The notes below the pieces were generated by a model that ran no database searches, was not told where the DNA came from, and worked only from the letters and a program-made list of their open reading frames with translations. The position numbers and the translations under genes were made by a program. From SZUA-430 sp044375275 (lineage in GTDB: Bacteria > Pseudomonadota > Alphaproteobacteria > Micropepsales > Micropepsaceae): DNA of 12,875 nt. The stretch spans positions 1 through 12,875 of the forward strand of contig JBILMZ010000089.1 of NCBI GenBank assembly GCA_044375275.1, read 5' to 3'. Positions 1 to 6,081 of this stretch are shown here, in pieces. Each line of letters starts with the position of its first letter. The stretch's first letter is position 1.

Positions 1-17
1 GACGCAGTGCGCAGCCA

Positions 18-97
18 CCTCCTCACTCCCGTGAGGAGGATCCCCCCCGTCTCTTCCTCGCTTGCGAGGAAGTACCTGCGCACCGGAGGTGCTGCAG
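18..97. repeat. Three tandem hairpins, probable dispersed intergenic palindromic repeat
   Basis: Three inverted repeats follow each other just beyond the 3' end of the DJ-1-like gene. The first has perfect 9-bp arms CCTCCTCAC and GTGAGGAGG around a 4-base loop (18-39). The second has perfect 9-bp arms CTTCCTCGC and GCGAGGAAG around TT (53-72). The third pairs CTGCGCACC with GGTGC-T-GCAG, with one bulged base (76-97). None is followed by a T-run on either strand, so these are not typical intrinsic terminators. A string of short GC-rich hairpins between genes is typical of REP-like elements scattered through alphaproteobacterial genomes. That class is inferred from structure, not from a copy count. 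Bases 1-126 hold no gene I can support. Confidence 0.5.
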
Positions 98-126
98 AGG
101 ATGGAGTTCCGTGGCGCCAACCCTCG

Positions 127-969
127 CTACCTCCTCTTCTCCGCCGCCTTCGCAACCCAACCCGGAAACGGCGCCAGCATGTCGCTCATCAGCTTCGCGA
201 GCTGCGGATCAGTCGTCTCCAGCGTCCCACCCGGAACAGGCGGCTGCGGCGCATACTCCGCCTGAAGGCGAAGCGCCTCCGCATAGCCCACCCCGCGCAG
301 TGTCGCGACCACGGCCAGGGCGAAGTCGAGGCCAGCTGAAACGCCCGCACCCGTAATCACGCGTCCGTCCGTCACGACACGTTCGTTGACCGGCGTCGCA
401 CCAAACAGCTTGAGGCTGTCGCGCGCCGCCCAGTGCGACGTCGCGCGCTTGCCCTTGAGCAGTCCCGCCTGCCCAAGGATCAGCGACCCCGTACACACGC
501 TGGTAACGAACGGCGCCCGCGAACCGCGATCGGCAACGAAATCAACCGTCTCGTCATCGAGCATGGCGTTGACCGTGCCTTGCGTACCGCCAGGACAGAA
601 GATGATCGACACGTCTCGCGGACATTCGGCAATCGACATCGTGGGCATGATCGCCAGCCCCAGGTCACTGGGAACCGGCTTGTCCTTCTGCTTCGCAACA
701 AGGTGGACCTTTGCGCCCATCATGCACGCGAAGAAGTAGTGCGGCGCCACGAGATCGAGCGCCGTGAACTCGGGATAGAGCAGCATGGCGACAACCTCGT
801 CGCCATGCATCTTGAAGTTGGGCAGCCCCGCAAAGGCATCGTGGGCAGAGTGGGATCCGCCAGGAGCGCTACCTCCGTTCTGTGCCATTACATTCTGCAG
901 GGCAAGAAGAGGCGCGAGTGCCGCAAGGGCTGCTGCACCACCAATCAGTGTCCGCCGGGTTCCTGTCAT
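127..969 (-). CDS. Exported DJ-1/PfpI family protein, isonitrile hydratase-like
   Basis: This 280-residue protein belongs to the DJ-1/PfpI (GATase1-like) superfamily. Residues 58-245 follow isonitrile hydratase (InhA type, isonitrile plus water to N-substituted formamide) closely, including FPG/YPEFTALDLVAP-type strand 1 (65-76), CPGG (125-128), the nucleophile elbow SVCTGSLILG (157-166) and ATSHWAARD (176-184). Cys159 is the expected nucleophile, Thr160 follows it, and Asp72 probably matches the essential Asp of InhA. Unlike cytosolic InhA it starts with TRRTLIGG and a hydrophobic stretch ending near VMA-QN (about residue 29), which resembles a Tat signal peptide, so it probably acts in the periplasm. 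It lies 45 bp downstream of the TonB receptor gene and is probably the last gene of that operon. The start is supported by AAGGA 8 bases upstream. The true substrate is unproven. A transcription-factor-like GATase1 role is less likely because no AraC domain follows. Confidence 0.85.
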   Translation of the reverse strand: MTGTRRTLIGGAAALAALAPLLALQNVMAQNGGSAPGGSHSAHDAFAGLPNFKMHGDEVVAMLLYPEFTALDLVAPHYFFACMMGAKVHLVAKQKDKPVPSDLGLAIMPTMSIAECPRDVSIIFCPGGTQGTVNAMLDDETVDFVADRGSRAPFVTSVCTGSLILGQAGLLKGKRATSHWAARDSLKLFGATPVNERVVTDGRVITGAGVSAGLDFALAVVATLRGVGYAEALRLQAEYAPQPPVPGGTLETTDPQLAKLMSDMLAPFPGWVAKAAEKRR

Positions 970-1014
970 GTCATGTTCCTTCTCAATTGGACCTGCTGCT
1001 TGTTGTGTTGCTGA

Positions 1015-3129
1015 CTATTTGATCTTGACGGCGAACGAGCCATAGACCGCCAGTTCCTCACCGGGCGCGACGCGACCGCCAAGGTAGGTGTAGGGAACGA
1101 AATACGTCTCGTTGGTCAGGTTCTTCACGGCAATCGACGCCGCAATGTCTTCGTCGTCATAGCCAACCTTCGCGTCGACCGTGTAGTAGCCATCGGTCTC
1201 GTAGACATTGGCCAGGTCGACATAGGAACCAGACGCCGCATAGATGCCGGCGCCGGCGCTGAGGCCGCGATAGCCGGGCTGCGTGAACCGGTAGCTCACC
1301 CACAGGCGACCCGAATCCGGTGACACCGTATTGAGCTGGTTGCCGGCAACCCCGCCACCGGCATCCTTCGTCAACTCGGCTTCGACATGCGCATAGTTCG
1401 CAAGGACGAACCAGTTGTCGTCGGCCTGCCAGGTCATGTCGATGTCAAAGCCGCGCGAACGCTGCTCGCCATTGGCCACGGCCGGGAAACCGACTGGAAC
1501 ACCCGTACGGTTGAGCTCGAAGAACGAAGCTGTCCCCGTGATGCCATTGGCAAACTCGAACTTCACGCCAGCCTCGATCTGGTCCGACTCTTCGGGAACC
1601 GGTTCGCCAAGGAAGAACGAGAAGGCATTGCCCTTCATCCCTTCGCTGTAATCGGCAAAGAGCGAGATCTCGGGCGTGACGTCCACAACCGCACCCACAC
1701 GCGGCAGAGCCCGCGTCGTGTCACTGGTCTGGTTCAGACCGAACGCAGGCGAAATGTTGTCGATCTGCAGATTGGCAAGCCTGACGCCACCCAGCACATG
1801 CACGCTCCCCCAGAGCGTCGACTGCACCTGCGCATAGATGCCCTTCGTCGTGTAGGTGTTCACGCCATCAACAAACGTGTTGAGGGGCGTGTTCGCCGGA
1901 TACACATAGGACGGAAACACGGGCGCTGTCAGGTCAACCGGAGGAATCAGGAAAATGTCGTTGGCATCCCCGAGCATCGCTCCGTCATCGGAGACCTGTG
2001 AGTAGTCAGCACCAACCAGGATCGTGTTCTTGATGCCGTCACCTTCGAACTTGCCAATGACAGTGCCGTTGACGGAGAACTCGTCCTGTTTCTGAAACAG
2101 GTCGATGTTCAGCACGTTCCAGAAGGTTCCGACGAGTGGCGCATTGCCCGCGAAGTCGAACCCGGCAGCGAAACTCTGCGCGTTCTCCCGGAACTCCGTA
2201 TGACCGAGGCGGGTCTGCACGCTCGCTGTCCACGTCTCGTCAAAGGCGTGCTCGAGCTTGGCCGTCACGCTCTCTACCCGCGAATGTGACTTGGGGATGT
2301 CGGACGGACCCACAAACAGGTGACGATCAAGGCTGAAGCCGCCCGTGATCGTGCCCGTGGCCGGCAGGCCCTGGTACTCCTGCGCCCTCCAGTCCGAGAC
2401 GCGACCCTGGATCGTCAGCGTGGTCCCGTCATTGTCAGTGAACAGCAGGGTCGGATTGATCGAGTACTTGTCAGTCTCGAGAACATCAATATAGGACTCG
2501 GCTGACGTGTAGTCCGCCGTGATACGGAACAGCACCGTGCCATCCTCCGTGATCGGCATGTTCACGTCGATGGTGGGTTGCTTGAACTGGTAACTGCCAA
2601 AAGTCGTTCCGATCTGAACGAAGGCTTCCTTCTCGGGCATCTTCGACACGACGTTGATGACACCACCCAGCGGAGCGCCCGTGCCACCGCCATACAGGAT
2701 GGCGTTCGGACCCTTCAGGATCTCGATGCGCTCGACATTGACAAGGGAGTCGCGGTTTCCGGCGTTGTAGAAGCTCGTCAGCCCGTCGAGCCACTGCTCA
2801 CCCGCAAAACCGCGGATGATCGTGGACTCATAAGCCGGTGTCTGCACCGGATTGGTGGCCTGAACGCCCGCCACGTTGCGCGTGGCTTCAGCCACCGTCA
2901 GGTTCCCCTGGTCCTTGATGACGCTGTCCGGAATGATCTGGATCGACTGCGGCACCTGCCGGATCGGCGTATCGGTCTTCGTGGCACTCTTGGCAATTTT
3001 CTTGCCCGTGATGGTGATCTTCTCGACGCCGGCTGTGGCTGCGGCCTCGTCAGCGACGGCGACCATGGTTGTCAGTGAACTTGATGCAAGCAGAAGCGCG
3101 CACAGGCGCGAGAACTTGAACTCAGACAT
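1015..3129 (-). CDS. TonB-dependent receptor, siderophore (chelate) class
   Basis: This 704-residue outer-membrane receptor imports a metal chelate using TonB energy. A signal peptide ends near VAVA-DEA (about residue 26). A TonB-box-like EKITITG lies at 36-42. The plug domain (about 55-165) has the siderophore-class signatures DTPIRQVPQSIQII, STIIRGF, NVERIEILKGPNAILYG and GGVINVVSKMP. The rest is a beta barrel with alternating aromatic strands, ending with a C-terminal strand YGSFAVKIK. The plug follows the FhuA/FhuE pattern and not the OprC-type copper receptor pattern. It ends in Lys and lacks the usual terminal aromatic residue, which is odd but still compatible with insertion. GGGGG lies upstream of the ATG. 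Neighbouring SCO1, PepSY and DUF2946 genes suggest that copper, or a copper chelate, is a candidate substrate besides ferric siderophores. Confidence 0.93.
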   Translation of the reverse strand: MSEFKFSRLCALLLASSSLTTMVAVADEAAATAGVEKITITGKKIAKSATKTDTPIRQVPQSIQIIPDSVIKDQGNLTVAEATRNVAGVQATNPVQTPAYESTIIRGFAGEQWLDGLTSFYNAGNRDSLVNVERIEILKGPNAILYGGGTGAPLGGVINVVSKMPEKEAFVQIGTTFGSYQFKQPTIDVNMPITEDGTVLFRITADYTSAESYIDVLETDKYSINPTLLFTDNDGTTLTIQGRVSDWRAQEYQGLPATGTITGGFSLDRHLFVGPSDIPKSHSRVESVTAKLEHAFDETWTASVQTRLGHTEFRENAQSFAAGFDFAGNAPLVGTFWNVLNIDLFQKQDEFSVNGTVIGKFEGDGIKNTILVGADYSQVSDDGAMLGDANDIFLIPPVDLTAPVFPSYVYPANTPLNTFVDGVNTYTTKGIYAQVQSTLWGSVHVLGGVRLANLQIDNISPAFGLNQTSDTTRALPRVGAVVDVTPEISLFADYSEGMKGNAFSFFLGEPVPEESDQIEAGVKFEFANGITGTASFFELNRTGVPVGFPAVANGEQRSRGFDIDMTWQADDNWFVLANYAHVEAELTKDAGGGVAGNQLNTVSPDSGRLWVSYRFTQPGYRGLSAGAGIYAASGSYVDLANVYETDGYYTVDAKVGYDDEDIAASIAVKNLTNETYFVPYTYLGGRVAPGEELAVYGSFAVKIK

Positions 3130-3159
3130 GAAACTACCCCCAATTGCGATACGTGCTTC

Positions 3160-3176
3160 CCTGCAAGTTTCGCAGG
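3160..3176. promoter_or_regulatory. Inverted repeat in receptor leader
   Basis: In the 78-bp gap between the DUF2946-like stop and the TonB receptor start, arms CCTGC and GCAGG enclose a 7-base AT-rich centre, with a partly symmetric core TGCAAGTTTCGCA. It lies about 30 bp before the receptor ATG. It could be an operator for a metal regulator or a short mRNA hairpin. It is not followed by a T-run on the minus strand. I cannot assign a regulator. Confidence 0.25.
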
Positions 3177-3207
3177 CCCGCGGGTGCTGAACTGAATGGA
3201 ATGCGGA

Positions 3208-3627
3208 TCAGGTCAGGCGGAGGGGTGGTCCGCGGGCTCCAATGGAGCCATCACGCCGCTTCACGGCAGGCGCGGTAACAGAAACTGAAAGCGTTGCTTC
3301 GCCTGCAAATTCTGGTGCAGCCACGACGATGGGTGTGGGAGGCGCGGCACCCAGACCACCCAGGCCAGCAAAAGCGCAAGGCGGCTGCGATGTTCCCTGG
3401 CTAGGCTCTTCGTCCGGGTTAACGGACACCGGATAGCCATTGGCATCCAGTTGAACCGTCATCTGCCCATGAACCGAACAGATGACGATGAACGCGCCAG
3501 TGCCGCCACCAGAGACGTTCGGCATCCAGCCCTGCGGCGCGGGAAGGCGCAGCACGAGCGCAAGGAGCATCAGCCACGCCGAAACGTGCCTGAATGAAAT
3601 CCTGTTGCTGTGCGCCCCGCCCATCAT
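3208..3627 (-). CDS. DUF2946-like small exported/membrane protein (copy A)
   Basis: This protein of about 139 residues has the layout of DUF2946 proteins, found near copper and TonB receptor genes, whose function is not established. It has a hydrophobic N-terminal helix (15-28, SAWLMLLALVLRL), the PQGWMP motif (31-36), a cysteine in IVICSVHG (Cys50), a second in SQPPC (Cys84), an Ala/Pro-rich stretch, and the family-style ending ARGPP. It is a paralogue of the product at 5506-5898, with the same cysteines at nearly the same spacing. The start is uncertain: I used ATG at 3627, but the frame is open back to a TTG at 3714, and the extra residues (PLDxxxxIRF) resemble those in the paralogue. It follows the PepSY gene and precedes the TonB receptor gene. 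The conserved cysteines suggest a thiol or metal role, which is inference. Confidence 0.7.
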   Translation of the reverse strand: MMGGAHSNRISFRHVSAWLMLLALVLRLPAPQGWMPNVSGGGTGAFIVICSVHGQMTVQLDANGYPVSVNPDEEPSQGTSQPPCAFAGLGGLGAAPPTPIVVAAPEFAGEATLSVSVTAPAVKRRDGSIGARGPPLRLT

Positions 3628-3699
3628 CAGCTCATCAAAGCGAATCAATCGCAGTTGGTCCAGTGGCGGCGCCGACACACGCGCGCACCATGTCGCCCT

Positions 3700-3719
3700 G
3701 AGAATTGATCTCAATTCTC
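3700..3719. promoter_or_regulatory. Perfect 9+9 bp palindrome, candidate metal-regulator operator
   Basis: GAGAATTGA, two bases (TC), then TCAATTCTC form a perfect inverted repeat, AT-rich in a GC-rich surrounding. It starts one base after the PepSY stop codon and lies about 70-90 bp before the likely ATG of DUF2946 copy A. There is no T-run after it on the minus strand and the loop is only 2 bases, so a terminator is unlikely. Its size and GAGAAT half-sites resemble binding sites of Fur-superfamily regulators. It may drive an internal promoter for DUF2946 copy A, the receptor and the DJ-1-like gene. Confidence 0.45.
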
Positions 3720-3720
3720 C

Positions 3721-4413
3721 TCACAGGCGTGGAACCAGAAAGCGGTAAACGAGAATGACCATCCCGGAGATCGTCAGGATCAGCGCCACCGCTGCCGACA
3801 TCACGACCAGCCAGTTGTTGAAGTCCTCCCGGTCGCGATAGTCCATGATGTGCAGTGACCACAGGAAGTCATAGACGCGCCAGGTCGACGAGCGCCGCGC
3901 CACGACCTTGCCGCTGAGCGGCGACACATAGAGGTTCGTGCTGTCGGGATCATCGAAGCTGAACTGCCAGACCGGCAGGTCACCGCGATACTCGATGGGC
4001 GGATTGCTCTCCAGCAGCGTGGCGGAAACGATCTTGCCCATGCCGGCAAAGTCAGCCGTCGCAATGCGCGTGGCCGCCGCCTCGCTCAGGGGCGACAGCA
4101 CCTCGCCGCTGCGGTCATCGACCATTGCCGCCGGCTTGCCATCGACATCCACCCGCCAGACCGGCCGCCCGTCGACATGGACGAGCTCCACGCGAGACAC
4201 CTTGCCCGTCAGCGATTTCAGCGCCTGCGCGGGAAACCCCTTCACATCGCTGTCCCGCAGGTCCGGTGCTTCCACCTTGCGGATGTTGTGCTCCCCGCGA
4301 ACCGTCTCGATCGGCACGAAGGTCATGTAGAGACCCGAACCGATCCAGGCCAGCACCTGCAAACCGATGATTAGCCCCGTCCATTTGTGGAGCTGAAACC
4401 AGATCCTGCGCAT
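3721..4413 (-). CDS. PepSY domain membrane protein
   Basis: This 230-residue protein has an N-terminal helix with the PepSY-TM signature HKWTGLIIGLQVLAW (9-23), a periplasmic part of about 160 residues with two PepSY-like modules (about 60-105, VWRVDVDGKPAAMVD; about 138-175, VWQFSFDDPDSTNLYVSPLSGKV), then RVYDFLWSLHIMDY (179-192) and a second helix (201-224). Members of this family are often encoded with TonB receptors and are thought to reduce or handle metals at the inner membrane. The histidines near the membrane (His9, His188) would fit haem or metal binding, but that is inference. GAGG lies 7 bases before the ATG. It follows SCO1 by 46 bp and precedes DUF2946 copy A. Confidence 0.85.
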   Translation of the reverse strand: MRRIWFQLHKWTGLIIGLQVLAWIGSGLYMTFVPIETVRGEHNIRKVEAPDLRDSDVKGFPAQALKSLTGKVSRVELVHVDGRPVWRVDVDGKPAAMVDDRSGEVLSPLSEAAATRIATADFAGMGKIVSATLLESNPPIEYRGDLPVWQFSFDDPDSTNLYVSPLSGKVVARRSSTWRVYDFLWSLHIMDYRDREDFNNWLVVMSAAVALILTISGMVILVYRFLVPRL

Positions 4414-4459
4414 CAGGACACCTCAATGATGAAGAAAGGGGAAGCTGGAAAGAAGCCGG

Positions 4460-5092
4460 TCATTTTCCCGCCTCCAGCAGCATTTTCAGTTTCGCGAGCG
4501 CGCTCTCGCTGGCCTCGTCATAGGCGATGGTGCTCGAGAGGGCGCCCTGCTCATCCAGCAGGTAAACCAGCGCCGTGTGGTCGATGGTGTAGTCACCGCC
4601 TTCCGTCGGGGTCTTCACATAGAAAGCGCCAAGGGCCGAGACGAGCTTGTCGATCTCCGCGACGGCACCCGTGAGGCCTGTCACCGGCAGCTCGAAGTTG
4701 GACAGATAGGTGGCCAGCATCGATTGCGTGTCCCGCGCAGGGTCCACGCTCACGAACACGACCCGCAGCCGCTTGGCCTCCGCCCCCAGCTTCTGCTCCA
4801 TCGCCGTGAGGCGCGACAGTGTCGTGGGACAAACCTCCGGGCAGGACGTAAACCCGAAGAACAGGGCCGTCGGATGGCCGACAAACCCGGACGGTCCGAA
4901 TGCAGCCCCCGTGTGATCCACCAGGCTGAACTGGACCTTCTCCAGGGGCTTCCATCTGGTTTCAACCTTGCCGCCATGTCCGGTCGGCAGCAGGTAGACG
5001 AGCATCAGCAGGCAGAGGCAGCAAGCCAGGGCCATCTGGAGACCGAAGACATACCGCCTCACCTGTGGCGGCGGCAGGATGCTAGCGCGCAT
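4460..5092 (-). CDS. SCO1/SenC family copper chaperone
   Basis: This is a membrane-anchored thioredoxin-fold protein of 210 residues, the family that delivers copper to the CuA site of cytochrome c oxidase or controls thiols near it. An N-terminal anchor helix (about 15-36, VFGLQMALACCLCLLMLVYLL) leads to a periplasmic domain with FFGFTSCPEVCP (Cys84 and Cys88), VVFVSVDPARDT and IDHTALVYLLD (His172). These are the two Cys and one His that bind Cu(I). The length is normal for the family. I chose the ATG at 5092 with a GGGG Shine-Dalgarno sequence 7 bases before it. An in-frame GTG at 5110 is the alternative. The gene overlaps the end of the preceding alpha-CTD-like gene by 11 bp, implying translational coupling. 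Confidence 0.93.
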   Translation of the reverse strand: MRASILPPPQVRRYVFGLQMALACCLCLLMLVYLLPTGHGGKVETRWKPLEKVQFSLVDHTGAAFGPSGFVGHPTALFFGFTSCPEVCPTTLSRLTAMEQKLGAEAKRLRVVFVSVDPARDTQSMLATYLSNFELPVTGLTGAVAEIDKLVSALGAFYVKTPTEGGDYTIDHTALVYLLDEQGALSSTIAYDEASESALAKLKMLLEAGK

Positions 5093-5408
5093 GCTGGCGC
5101 CCCGCCTCACTGGCGTGACCAGCAGCCCCCGCCCGTCTCCAGCGCACGCTCACGCGCCGGGTCGCGGCCTGTCGCGCGCCCGTTACCTCGGCGACAACGC
5201 GCCGGAGGGCCTCGATGGTCGTTGGTCCGCAGTGCGGCAGTGTCAGCAATTCACGTACACGCCACTGCATCATGTCGGCGAGGGTATTGATGCCACCGCC
5301 AATGAGCGCGTTCTTCGCACGCGTCGGCAGAGCCAGGTCACGCACCGGAATGGCAGGCAAGTCAAGCGGGGCCCCCATGAGGAAGCCGTCATTGGAAGAA
5401 GATGTCAT
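5082..5408 (-). CDS. Stand-alone RNA polymerase alpha-CTD-like (helix-hairpin-helix) protein
   Basis: This protein has 108 residues. Residues 16-76 match the C-terminal domain of RNA polymerase alpha: IPVRDLALPTRAKNAL (20-35), GINTLADM (39-46), RELLTLPHCGPTTIEALRRV (52-71). Residues equivalent to E. coli Arg265, Asn268 and Gly296 are present (Arg30, Asn33, Gly61), but those matching Lys271, Lys298 and Ser299 are Ile36, Thr63 and Thr64, so the DNA minor-groove contact is partly altered. The alpha N-terminal assembly domain is absent, so this is not rpoA. After residue 78 comes a basic Arg/Ala/Gly-rich tail that overlaps the start of SCO1. It could bind DNA, a sigma factor or an activator and regulate the metal cluster, or simply be a small helix-hairpin-helix protein. 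The role is unknown. The Shine-Dalgarno sequence is weak (GGGA). Confidence 0.7.
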   Translation of the reverse strand: MTSSSNDGFLMGAPLDLPAIPVRDLALPTRAKNALIGGGINTLADMMQWRVRELLTLPHCGPTTIEALRRVVAEVTGARQAATRRVSVRWRRAGAAGHASEAGRQHAR

Positions 5409-5428
5409 GGTCCACGTCCCGTTCGCAG

Positions 5429-5437
5429 GAATTTCCG
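5429..5437. promoter_or_regulatory. GAATTTCCG motif upstream of the alpha-CTD-like gene
   Basis: The 97-bp gap before the alpha-CTD-like gene contains CGGAAATTC (minus strand) 20 bases before the ATG. The same 9-mer occurs upstream of DUF2946 copy B at 5928-5936, 29 bases before its chosen ATG. It may be a shared promoter element or operator. A 9-mer recurring by chance is also possible. Confidence 0.2.
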
Positions 5438-5505
5438 AAGCCGACGCAGCGTGCAGGTCCCGTCACGGAACCGGCAGGTGCATCAACGCAAACTCGATCC
5501 GGAAA

Positions 5506-5898
5506 TCAGGCGAGAGGAGGTGATCGGGCGCCAAAGGGCTGCACGCGCCGCTTTACGGCGATCACATCCGTGCGGGCGGCCTGAACCTCGTTGAGGGACA
5601 CGGCAAGCGTCGGCACGATGTCGGCTGCTGCAGGCTCAACGAGACTGGAAAGAAGTGAGAAGGAACAGGGAGGCTGGGAAGAGCCCTGGCCCTGATCGTC
5701 ATGGTCACCGGGAACAGGATTTCCATCCGCGTCCAGGTGGACAGTCAGCGGGCCATAGGCCGAGCAGATGACGATGGACGAGCCCTCGGCAACACCCTTC
5801 AGGTCCGGCATCCAGCCCTGCGGCGAAGCGAGCCTGACGGCCAGCGCAAGCAGCATCAGCCACGCCGAAAGGCGTACGAAGCTGCCGCGCCGATTCAT
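5506..5898 (-). CDS. DUF2946-like small exported/membrane protein (copy B)
   Basis: This protein of about 130 residues is paralogous to the product at 3208-3627. Shared features in order are a hydrophobic helix (11-23, SAWLMLLALAVRL), PQGWMP (26-31), IVICSAYG (Cys45), LTVHLDADGNP, SQPPC (Cys78), AVKRR and the ending GARSPPL. The acidic patch GDHDDQG (64-70) includes a His. DUF2946 proteins accompany copper and TonB receptor genes, and their biochemical role is not known. The start is unclear: I used ATG at 5898, which puts NRRGSFVR just before the helix as in a signal peptide. ATG at 5910 and GTG at 5961 are alternatives. It is the first gene of the minus-strand cluster, divergent from the flavoprotein gene. 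Confidence 0.68.
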   Translation of the reverse strand: MNRRGSFVRLSAWLMLLALAVRLASPQGWMPDLKGVAEGSSIVICSAYGPLTVHLDADGNPVPGDHDDQGQGSSQPPCSFSLLSSLVEPAAADIVPTLAVSLNEVQAARTDVIAVKRRVQPFGARSPPLA

Positions 5899-5961
5899 CA
5901 GATCGTCCATGCCCCAAGCAAAGCGGAGAATTTCCGGGTGGTCCAGAGGCAATAGGGTCAC

Positions 5962-6081
5962 AGTTTTTCAACGCCGGCCGGCATCCGCGGGCCTCGCAAA
6001 GTGGCGGATTCCCGGCTACATCCTCGTCATTGCCGGTCGGCAGCCTGTCCGCTCGGCCCTGGCATTTACCGAAGGACTCCG
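5962..6081. other. Divergent intergenic region
   Basis: This 120-bp gap separates the metal cluster (minus) from the flavoprotein gene (plus) and must carry promoters for both directions. It contains a 10-bp palindrome GCCGGCCGGC (5973-5982) and a good Shine-Dalgarno sequence GAAGGA (6071-6076) for the plus-strand gene. I recognise no clear -35/-10 pair. Confidence 0.3.

Noticed and set aside
433..2001. Plus-strand open frames at 433-1014 and 1387-2001
   Set aside because: They are antisense to the DJ-1-like and TonB receptor genes, rich in Arg and His, with no family match or Shine-Dalgarno sequence.
3700..3719. Reading the palindrome as an intrinsic terminator
   Set aside because: The stem is AT-rich, the loop is 2 bases and no T-run follows on the minus strand.
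5082..5408. A truncated rpoA pseudogene
   Set aside because: The frame has its own start, no trace of the alpha N-terminal domain upstream, altered key residues and a tail coupled to SCO1, which fits an independent small gene better than a decaying rpoA.
4577..5594. Long plus-strand open frames (4577-5290, 5079-5594) opposite SCO1 and the alpha-CTD-like gene
   Set aside because: Their translations are Arg/Pro-rich with no recognisable motifs, while the minus strand carries clear SCO1 and alpha-CTD motifs. They are frame shadows of GC-rich DNA.
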